Assembly (NCBI GenBank): GCA_002490775.1
Contig: DKUR01000017.1
Coordinates: 1-20,823 of the forward strand
DNA length: 20,823 bases
Direction: 5' to 3'
DNA from: Lachnospiraceae bacterium UBA7199
GTDB taxonomy: Bacteria; Bacillota; Clostridia; Lachnospirales; Lachnospiraceae
Of this stretch, positions 6,566-12,019 are shown piece by piece (position 1 is the first letter of the stretch; each line of letters begins with the position of its first letter). The position numbers were made by a program, and so were the translations under genes. The notes beneath the pieces were generated by a model, which made no database searches, had not been told where the DNA came from, and saw nothing but the letters and a program-made list of their open reading frames with translations.

Positions 6566-7771
6566 ATGACATACAATTTCAAATACTATGCACCAACCAA
6601 AGTGTATTTTGGAAGAGAAGAGGAAAAGAACACCGGCAGGTATATCCGGGAATATGGCGCAAAAAATGTTATGTTAGTCTATGGCGGAAGCAGTGCAAAA
6701 CGATCCGGGCTGTTAGACCTTATCCGGCAGTCTCTGCGTGATGAAAACATTGTTTTTTCCGAACTTGGAGGGGTTGCCCCCAATCCTCATCTTGATAAGG
6801 TGTACGAAGGAATCCGGCTTGGAAAGAAAAACGGAACGGATTTTCTTCTTGCCGTTGGCGGTGGAAGTTCTATTGATACTGCAAAGGCAATTGCCTACGG
6901 TCTTGGAGAACCGGAAAAAGATGTTTGGGAGCTTTATGAACATACCCGGGCAGCCCGGAAATGCCTGCCGGTCGCAAGCGTTCTTACGATTGCGGCGGCG
7001 GGAAGTGAAACATCCAGGGGCAGCGTTATCACAAACGAAAAAACAGGCTCCAAAAGGGCCTACGACGACGATCTCGCAAGGCCGGTATTCACTATTATGA
7101 ATCCGGAGTATACCATGACGCTTCCGGATTATCAAACGGAATCCGGTTGTGTAGATATTATGATGCATACAATGGAGCGTTATTTTACAAACGGCGGAAA
7201 TATGGAGATTACAGACGCGCTTGCGGAGGGGCTGCTGAAAACCGTAATGAGAAATGCGCTGATTCTGCATACAGATCCCCAAAATTACAATGCCCGTGCC
7301 GAAGTAATGTGGGCAGGAAGTCTTGCGCACAACGATTTGACCGGCTGTGGCAACGATGGAGGAGATTTTATGTCCCATAAGCTGGAGCATGAGATGGGAG
7401 GTATGTTTGATGTAACCCACGGTGCAGGTCTGGCAGCTATCTGGCCCAGTTGGGCGAGATATGTGAAGTCAAACTGCCTGCCGCGGTTTGTCCGCTATGC
7501 CAAAAATGTCATGGGCGTTTCAGCAGAAGGAACAGATGATGAGATTGCTGAAGCCGGTATCAAGGCAATGGAGGACTTCTATCATCAGATTGGCATGCCT
7601 GCTAATCTGGCAGAGCTGGGGATCAATCCATCGGATAAACAGATTAAAGAGATGTCAAATCGATGTATGGCAGCCTGTGGGGGACGTACAGGCTCGGCAA
7701 AAGTCCTCACAGAAAATGACATGATTTGCATTTATACAAATGCAAACAAGAGAAAGGAGAAAGCACAATGA
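6566..7771 (+). CDS. Iron-containing alcohol dehydrogenase (BdhA/YqhD-like)
   Basis: The gene encodes 401 residues from ATG 6566, with AAGGAGGA nine bases upstream. It is a type III Fe-dependent, probably NADPH-using dehydrogenase that reduces aldehydes to alcohols in the cytoplasm. The nucleotide-binding GGGSS loop is at residues 98-102 (AVGGGSSIDTAKAIA). The four metal ligands align as D197, H201 (CVDIMMHTMERY), H271 (FMSHKLEHE) and H285 (DVTHGAG). The length fits the butanol dehydrogenase/YqhD group. The early GGSSAKRSG loop, with no acidic residue at the ribose position, suits NADPH. It is divergent from an AraC regulator and overlaps the next small gene by ATGA coupling. Such pairs often handle reactive aldehydes, but the substrate cannot be read from sequence. 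Confidence 0.93.
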   Translation: MTYNFKYYAPTKVYFGREEEKNTGRYIREYGAKNVMLVYGGSSAKRSGLLDLIRQSLRDENIVFSELGGVAPNPHLDKVYEGIRLGKKNGTDFLLAVGGGSSIDTAKAIAYGLGEPEKDVWELYEHTRAARKCLPVASVLTIAAAGSETSRGSVITNEKTGSKRAYDDDLARPVFTIMNPEYTMTLPDYQTESGCVDIMMHTMERYFTNGGNMEITDALAEGLLKTVMRNALILHTDPQNYNARAEVMWAGSLAHNDLTGCGNDGGDFMSHKLEHEMGGMFDVTHGAGLAAIWPSWARYVKSNCLPRFVRYAKNVMGVSAEGTDDEIAEAGIKAMEDFYHQIGMPANLAELGINPSDKQIKEMSNRCMAACGGRTGSAKVLTENDMICIYTNANKRKEKAQ

Positions 7772-8007
7772 AAATATTTTCTATTCCTGATACAAGGAGT
7801 TTATGTGGCTTAATAAAGAAATGCCGGGGTGATGTAATGCTTCATTTTCCAGATGGGAGCTGGGTGGATCTGAAACGGAACCATACTGCCTGGCAGTTCC
7901 TTCAGATTATGTATCCCGGAGAATCCGGTCTCGATATTCGTTTGTCCAATTCGGCGGATACATTGGATTTTATTCAATACATGAGGGAATCCGGCGTAAG
8001 CCATTAG
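7768..8007 (+). CDS. Small 79-aa protein, HPr-like character, coupled to alcohol dehydrogenase
   Basis: The ATG at 7768 overlaps the TGA of the dehydrogenase (ATGA), with AGAAAGGAGAAAG just upstream, so translation is coupled. The 79 residues (MKIFSIPDTRSLCGLIKKC, then VMLHFPDGSWVDLKRNHTAWQFL) have a small alpha/beta pattern reminiscent of an HPr-like fold with no phospho-acceptor His motif. I do not recognise the family with certainty. The same frame goes on after the TAG at 8005-8007 for another ~50 sense codons, so it might once have been longer or be followed by debris. Confidence 0.65.
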   Translation: MKIFSIPDTRSLCGLIKKCRGDVMLHFPDGSWVDLKRNHTAWQFLQIMYPGESGLDIRLSNSADTLDFIQYMRESGVSH

Positions 8008-8143
8008 ATAAATTCTTTGCCGCTTTACAACAGCATGGGAGAAGATAATTATAAGGCAAATCTATTTTCACAGATGAATGATGTGGTGGCTTTTGGAGAT
8101 CAGGGCCGCTCAGGAAGAAGAGTTTTCCCCAGAAAAGCAGGAA
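8008..8143 (+). pseudogene. Sense debris downstream of the 79-aa gene
   Basis: In the same frame as the 79-aa gene, the stretch after its stop reads NSLPLYNSMGEDNYKANLFS and continues to MNDVVAFGDQG before turning unlike protein. The composition looks like real coding sequence, but there is no clear start with a ribosome site, and the frame ends at 8167-8169. It is probably a remnant left by deletion. I cannot assign a family. Confidence 0.3.
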
Positions 8144-8425
8144 ATGAAGAATCGGGAGAATTTTTTTGAGGTAGTGGATGCTCAGGGAATTGACCATAAC
8201 CTATCAGAAAATCTTTTTCAAAGGCTGAGTGAAGATGAAATTTTCCAAAACGGAGCTATGAAGATGACCGGGCTTGTGATAGATGACATAGATGGAAATG
8301 GTCAAATGGACATGCTGGTCATGGTGCTGGATGCAAAGGAACCTGCTTTCTATGGTTCTGGTGGTCTATGGTTTTACATGAATAAGGTTTTGCAGTCATC
8401 ATTATACAGCGTGGCAAGTGCTTAA
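8078..8425 (+). pseudogene. Fragment of an exported protein with a DxDGNG-type repeat
   Basis: An open frame to 8425; the most credible start is ATG 8144, but the ribosome site is weak. The core LVIDDIDGNGQMDMLVMVLD is a VCBS/FG-GAP-like calcium loop (DxDGNGxxD), followed by a strand and FYGSGGLWFYMN. Clostridial lipoproteins carry such units, usually in longer proteins with a signal peptide. Neither a signal peptide nor the usual C-terminus is present, so this is best read as an internal fragment. It lies in the 505-bp stretch between the 79-aa gene and the Rrf2 gene, which otherwise holds only debris and the Rrf2 promoter. Confidence 0.45.
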
Positions 8426-8451
8426 ATTAGAATAAAATGTTTAATCACACA

Positions 8452-8472
8452 TTGTAATAATTGACATTACAA
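8452..8472. promoter_or_regulatory. Operator O1: inverted repeat over the Rrf2 -35
   Basis: TTGTAAT and ATTACAA arms (7 bp each, perfect) are separated by 7 bp, and the repeat contains the -35 TTGACA at 8461-8466. The core TGTAAT-N7-ATTACA recurs at 9024-9044 and 9072-9094. The placement points to autorepression by the Rrf2 protein encoded just downstream. Confidence 0.7.
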
Positions 8473-8489
8473 CGAGGGCAGGGTACAAT
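8461..8489 (+). promoter_or_regulatory. Promoter of the Rrf2 regulator gene
   Basis: A perfect -35 TTGACA (8461-8466), a 17-bp spacer and a -10 TACAAT (8484-8489), with the coding start at 8514. A strong vegetative promoter whose -35 lies inside operator O1. Confidence 0.8.
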
Positions 8490-8513
8490 AGAACGGAAAG
8501 GTGGTAGATAGGT

Positions 8514-8957
8514 ATGCAGATTTCAAGTCGATTTACACTGGCAATTCATATCTTTGCCTGTATAGACACGTTTGGAAGTGAATACAAAGTAACCAGTGAT
8601 TTCCTTGCAGGAAGTACCAATGTGAACCCCGTCATTATTCGAAAGATTTTAGGCCAGTTAAAGGGAGCCGGTTTGATCGAGGTGGCGCGGGGGACCGGAG
8701 GAACTACTGTTACAAGACCATTAGATGAAATAACTTTTTTAGACATATATAATGCTGTGGAGTGTGTCGAAAATGGAGAATTGTTTCATTTCCATGAAAA
8801 TCCAAGTACGAACTGTCCTGTAGGGAGAAATATTCATCACATCTTAGATGACAAGCTTTACCGGGTGCAGAATGCATTGGAGAAAGAGCTTGCCTGTATT
8901 ACACTGGCAGACATAAAACGTGATACAGAAAAATATCTGAGTGAAGAAAATAGGTAG
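8514..8957 (+). CDS. Rrf2-family transcriptional regulator
   Basis: The gene encodes 147 residues from ATG 8514, with AAAGGTGG ~10 bases upstream. The N-terminal ~60 residues are the Rrf2 winged helix (MQISSRFTLAIHIFACID, VTSDFLAGSTNVNPVIIRKILGQL, and the wing GLIEVARGTGGTTV). The C-terminal helix carries the NCPVGRN motif. Of the three cysteines that hold the iron-sulphur cluster in IscR/NsrR only C101 is in place, so this is a YwnA-type, probably cluster-free Rrf2 protein that may sense through one cysteine or a small ligand. It is transcribed from its own promoter, ends at a terminator, and sits 173 bp before the SnoaL-SirTM-Macro genes. Matching inverted repeats at both promoters make it the likely repressor of itself and of that operon. 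Confidence 0.9.
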   Translation: MQISSRFTLAIHIFACIDTFGSEYKVTSDFLAGSTNVNPVIIRKILGQLKGAGLIEVARGTGGTTVTRPLDEITFLDIYNAVECVENGELFHFHENPSTNCPVGRNIHHILDDKLYRVQNALEKELACITLADIKRDTEKYLSEENR

Positions 8958-8965
8958 AATTGCTG

Positions 8966-9011
8966 AAAAATCAAGACATTATGGGGATTATCCAAGTGTC
9001 TTGATTTTTTT
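8966..9011 (+). terminator. Intrinsic terminator after the Rrf2 gene
   Basis: AAAAATCAAGACA (8966-8978) pairs perfectly with TGTCTTGATTTTT (8997-9009), giving a 13-bp stem that ends in a T-run. It separates the Rrf2 gene from the operon promoter just downstream. Confidence 0.85.
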
Positions 9012-9023
9012 AAAAAAATTTTA

Positions 9024-9044
9024 TTGTAACTATTGACATTACAA
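9024..9044. promoter_or_regulatory. Operator O2: inverted repeat over the operon -35
   Basis: TTGTAAC and ATTACAA arms with a 7-bp spacer, one mismatch between arms, containing the -35 at 9033-9038. Apart from two bases it is the same as O1. Confidence 0.68.
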
Positions 9045-9061
9045 CAAACAGATGCTATAGT
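9033..9061 (+). promoter_or_regulatory. Promoter of the SnoaL-SirTM-Macro operon
   Basis: -35 TTGACA (9033-9038), 17-bp spacer, -10 TATAGT (9056-9061). It is overlapped by operator O2 and followed by operator O3 a few bases past the expected transcription start. Confidence 0.78.
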
Positions 9062-9071
9062 ATGGCCATCA

Positions 9072-9094
9072 GATGTAATAACCATAATTACATC
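9072..9094. promoter_or_regulatory. Operator O3: downstream inverted repeat
   Basis: Perfect 8-bp arms GATGTAAT / ATTACATC separated by 7 bp. The core TGTAAT-N7-ATTACA is the same as in O1, but the spacer differs, so the match is not due to a shared promoter sequence. Its centre is 49 bp from that of O2. Confidence 0.65.
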
Positions 9095-9130
9095 AAATAA
9101 AAATTGATTGTTAATAAGGAGGATACTATT

Positions 9131-9904
9131 ATGACACAGATTGAAAAGGCAAAGGAACTGATTGGCACATTTGCAACAGGTGATGCAGAGAAAGCAGCGT
9201 CTTTACTGGCGGAGGGATATATCCAGCATAACCTTGCATACGGTACAGGGCGTGATGCTTTTGTCGGAAGTGTAAATTATCTTGCATCTGCACCTGCCCC
9301 GACAACTGTAAACAATATACGCGCTTATGAGGACGGAGATAAGGTATTTTTACAGACGGTTTACAATTTTGCAGGGGCAGGCGAGCAGGTAGCATTTGAT
9401 ATTTTCCGTTTTGACAGCGAGGGTAAAATCGCGGAACATTGGGATAATCTTGCTGAAAAGGCGGAGCCAAATCCGTCCGGCCACACACAGATTGATAATT
9501 TGACACCTGTTAAGGACCTGGAAAAAACAGAGGAAAACCGCCAGCTTGTGAAGAATTTCCTGTATGATGTAATGCAGGGAAACCATTTGGAAAAGACACC
9601 GGACTATTTTGACGGAGATGCTTATATCCAGCACAATACAGGAATTGCAGATGGCTTGTCTGGTCTGGGAGCTGCCCTTGCTGCTTTGGCGAAGCAGAAT
9701 ATTCAGATGATTTACACTACGGTGCATCAGGTGCTTGCACAGGGAAATTATGTGCTGGCGGTCAGCGAGGGAACCTTTGGTGGTGCGCCTACCAGCTACT
9801 ATGACTTATGGAGGATAGAGAATGGTAAGATTGCTGAGCATTGGGATGTAATGGAAACAATCGCGGATAAGGGAAGCTGGCAGAATACAAACGGAAAATT
9901 CTAG
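9131..9904 (+). CDS. Tandem SnoaL-like (NTF2-fold) protein
   Basis: The start is ATG 9131, with AAGGAGG eight bases upstream; 257 residues. Two copies of a SnoaL-like domain lie in one chain: YIQHN at 30-34 with DIFRF at 90-94 and EHWDN at 102-106, then YIQHN at 165-169 with a YYDLWRI strand and EHWDV at 236-240. The family (COG4922-like) is predicted to act on polyketide- or aldol-type substrates, but most bacterial members are uncharacterised small-molecule binders or enzymes. It is the first gene of the operon with SirTM and the macrodomain protein, under the Rrf2-type operators O2 and O3. A role linked to ADP-ribosylation or to a reactive electrophile sensed by Rrf2 is inference only. Confidence 0.85.
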   Translation: MTQIEKAKELIGTFATGDAEKAASLLAEGYIQHNLAYGTGRDAFVGSVNYLASAPAPTTVNNIRAYEDGDKVFLQTVYNFAGAGEQVAFDIFRFDSEGKIAEHWDNLAEKAEPNPSGHTQIDNLTPVKDLEKTEENRQLVKNFLYDVMQGNHLEKTPDYFDGDAYIQHNTGIADGLSGLGAALAALAKQNIQMIYTTVHQVLAQGNYVLAVSEGTFGGAPTSYYDLWRIENGKIAEHWDVMETIADKGSWQNTNGKF

Positions 9905-9975
9905 AAGATTATAGAAGGCAATATGATCATGCGGGAAAACAATAGAAAGCAATTTTGAAAAGAGGTTGATGAATC

Positions 9976-10911
9976 ATGAAGCAGAGTCAGAAAAGGAAAA
10001 TAGACTGGTCACAGTTTTTAAGCGGTATTCCCGCCAGAGATTATATTTTTCAGGATATTCCTTATGAGGAACAGGTAGAACAGGCATCTGTGCTGATCAA
10101 AAGGGCTGACTTTATACTGATTGGTGCGGGAGCAGGGGCGTCTTCTGCCGCCGGACTTACTTACAGCGGAGAACGGTTTACAAGTAATTTCAGCGAGTTT
10201 ATAGAAAAATACGGTTCCATATATATGACGGATATGTATGCGGCGGGTTTTTATCCGTTTCCCACACAGGAGGCAAAATGGGGCTATTGGTCAAAACACA
10301 GCATGATAAACCGCTTTTTTCCACCTGCTCTGCCTCTATATAACCAGCTTTATGAGATTGTAAAGGAAAAGGAGTATTTTGTTTTGACGACGAATGTTGA
10401 CCATCAATTCCAGAAAGCTGGATTTCAGACGGAGCACATCTTTGCAACACAGGGAGATTATGGTAATATCCAATGTGAAAAAGGATGCCATCCAAAGATT
10501 TATGATGCAGAGGATCTGTTCCGTCAGATGGATCAGGCAAGACGCAACTGTCTGGTGCCTTCCTATCTGGTGCCAAAATGTCCGGTCTGTGGCGGTAATA
10601 TGACAATGCATCTTCGGTGTGACCAGTATTTTGTAGAAGATGAAGACTGGCATGAGGCAGCTAGGCGTTATTACGATTTTCTGAAAAAAATGAACCGAAA
10701 AAAAGGCGTCTTGCTGGAGCTTGGCGTTGGCTTTAACACACCGACGATCATCCGCTTCCCCTTTGAAAAAATGGTTTGTGAAAACAGAAATTTGTCCTTG
10801 ATCCGGCTAAATAGGAATGAAGCTTTTGTCCCGGAGAGTTTTGGGAACAGGGCAGTCGGCATTGGCGGCGACATGGCAGAAGTGATATTAGATTTGAAAA
10901 ACAGGATTTAA
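9976..10911 (+). CDS. Class M sirtuin (SirTM), predicted protein ADP-ribosyltransferase
   Basis: The gene encodes 311 residues from ATG 9976 with AGAGG ten bases upstream. It is a Sir2-fold NAD-dependent enzyme. The NAD-binding GAGAGASSAAGL is at residues 50-61, TTNVDHQF at 138-145 (N140, D142), and a Zn-type cysteine set at C167, C171, C202 and C205. The usual sirtuin catalytic His of the 'HG' motif is replaced by Gln (Q159 in ATQGDYG), the mark of SirTM enzymes, which transfer ADP-ribose to protein rather than deacetylate. The macrodomain gene 25 bp downstream is the usual partner. In staphylococci and streptococci the target is a lipoylated GcvH-like protein; no GcvH-L or lipoate ligase gene is present here, so the substrate is open. 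Likely cytoplasmic. Confidence 0.88.
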   Translation: MKQSQKRKIDWSQFLSGIPARDYIFQDIPYEEQVEQASVLIKRADFILIGAGAGASSAAGLTYSGERFTSNFSEFIEKYGSIYMTDMYAAGFYPFPTQEAKWGYWSKHSMINRFFPPALPLYNQLYEIVKEKEYFVLTTNVDHQFQKAGFQTEHIFATQGDYGNIQCEKGCHPKIYDAEDLFRQMDQARRNCLVPSYLVPKCPVCGGNMTMHLRCDQYFVEDEDWHEAARRYYDFLKKMNRKKGVLLELGVGFNTPTIIRFPFEKMVCENRNLSLIRLNRNEAFVPESFGNRAVGIGGDMAEVILDLKNRI

Positions 10912-10936
10912 GATTGAGGAAAGGCGGGTATCTGGG

Positions 10937-11764
10937 ATGAGAGGAACAGAAAAAATAGAGATTTTTTTAGAGAAATTGAAGGCAGATTCGGTGGAATACA
11001 AAGAACTTGAAACCAGAGGATATAGCTTAGAGGAAAAGAAAAATGCAATCCGATCCCTTATGAATATCCGTATGCCAAGAGAGCTTTCCGATGAACTGGT
11101 GAATTTGCAGGATGAATTTTTACAGGAAGAGAGAAATGCAAAGGGGGTTGTAAGGCTGGCGGATATCCCCACAATAAAGGAAGCATTTAACAGTAACTCA
11201 GCTCATGCCCACAAAGTATCGCTCTGGCAGGGGGATATTACCAGGCTGGAAGTCGGTGCCATTGTGAATGCTGCCAATTCGCAGATGCTGGGCTGTTTTG
11301 TGCCCTGTCACAGGTGTATTGATAATTCCATCCACAGTGCGGCGGGGATGCAGCTTCGGGAAGAATGCAGCCGTATTATGAGCCACAGGCGGATGAGGTA
11401 TGGAAGGAACTATGAAGAACCCACAGGCACGGCTACTTTGACAAATGCCTATAATCTTCCCTGTGATCATGTGATTCATACGGTAGGGCCGATTGTGTAT
11501 GGCAGACTGAATGATAAGCTCTGTCAGGATTTACAAAATTGCTATGAAAATGTTCTGAAATGCTGTTTGGGACATGATATCAAATCCGTTGCATTCTGCT
11601 GCATTTCGACAGGGGAATTTCATTTCCCAAATGATAAGGCGGCAGAAATTGCATGGAAAACTGTATCAGCATTCCTGGAGAAACATGGTGGACGTATGGA
11701 ACGGATTATTTTTAACGTTTTTAAAGACAGTGATATGGAACTCTATAAAAAGATTTTAGGCTAA
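10937..11764 (+). CDS. Zinc-dependent macrodomain ADP-ribosyl hydrolase (SirTM-linked)
   Basis: The gene encodes 275 residues from ATG 10937, with GAGGAAAGG upstream. The N-terminal ~90 residues are helical and specific to the SirTM-linked class. The macrodomain follows: QGDIT at 98-102, NAANSQMLG at 111-119, HTVGP at 181-185 and CCISTGEFHFP at 221-231. The segment GCFVPCHRCIDNSIH (119-133) carries the zinc ligands of Zn-macrodomains (C120, H125, C127), with an extra Cys at 124. The enzyme should remove the mono-ADP-ribose added by the sirtuin encoded just upstream. It ends the operon; no clear intrinsic terminator was seen in the 255 bp to the next gene. Confidence 0.9.
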   Translation: MRGTEKIEIFLEKLKADSVEYKELETRGYSLEEKKNAIRSLMNIRMPRELSDELVNLQDEFLQEERNAKGVVRLADIPTIKEAFNSNSAHAHKVSLWQGDITRLEVGAIVNAANSQMLGCFVPCHRCIDNSIHSAAGMQLREECSRIMSHRRMRYGRNYEEPTGTATLTNAYNLPCDHVIHTVGPIVYGRLNDKLCQDLQNCYENVLKCCLGHDIKSVAFCCISTGEFHFPNDKAAEIAWKTVSAFLEKHGGRMERIIFNVFKDSDMELYKKILG

Positions 11765-11921
11765 TTTAGTGTCGTCTAATTAACCTAAGTTTTTTGAAGG
11801 TGTAAAATATGAACTTTCCTTTTTATGCTCATGAACAGCATCTTATTACAAGGACATCACTTTTCATTACGATAACTTTATTTTTTTATCAACCCATCTT
11901 GCAATCTTGAAATACGGATGT

Positions 11922-11940
11922 TATAGTTATATTAACTATA
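11922..11940. promoter_or_regulatory. Inverted repeat over the sigma-D -35 element
   Basis: Perfect 7-bp arms TATAGTT and AACTATA with a 5-bp spacer; the repeat covers the -35 word TTAA (11932-11935). It may be an operator, or chance in AT-rich DNA. Confidence 0.35.
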
Positions 11941-11958
11941 AAAATTTTATGCCGATAT
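11932..11958 (+). promoter_or_regulatory. Sigma-D (sigma-28) flagellar promoter
   Basis: -35 TTAA (11932-11935), 15-bp spacer, -10 GCCGATAT (11951-11958). The -10 equals the Bacillus SigD form, and the -35 is one base off TAAA. The downstream FliD-like gene fits a late flagellar class. Confidence 0.78.
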
Positions 11959-11978
11959 ATTAGATATATCGAGTATAA

Positions 11979-11992
11979 GGACATGGAGGTCC
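11979..11992 (+). promoter_or_regulatory. CsrA-like leader hairpin
   Basis: GGAC / GTCC stem with loop ATGGAG, so a GGA lies in the hexaloop. The loop context ACATGGAGGT resembles the CsrA RNA consensus. A second GGA is in the Shine-Dalgarno at 12005-12011. Two such sites, one over the ribosome site, are the layout known for the hag leader of Bacillus. Confidence 0.5.
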
Positions 11993-12019
11993 ATCTTTTT
12001 ATTCAAAGGAGTGATGACA

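Noticed and set aside
6713..7420. A 235-codon open frame on the minus strand inside the alcohol dehydrogenase gene
   Set aside because: It is fully antisense to a strongly supported gene, has no ribosome site, and its composition is Cys/His-rich without any recognisable domain. A shadow of codon bias.
9129..9727. Two overlapping 125-codon minus-strand frames in the SnoaL gene
   Set aside because: Antisense to a gene with clear duplicated domain motifs; neither has a ribosome site or recognisable motif.
11765..11930. A terminator or small RNA after the macrodomain gene
   Set aside because: Only a short ATGCT/AGCAT pairing near 11824-11842 and scattered T-runs were seen; nothing forms a convincing stem followed by T.
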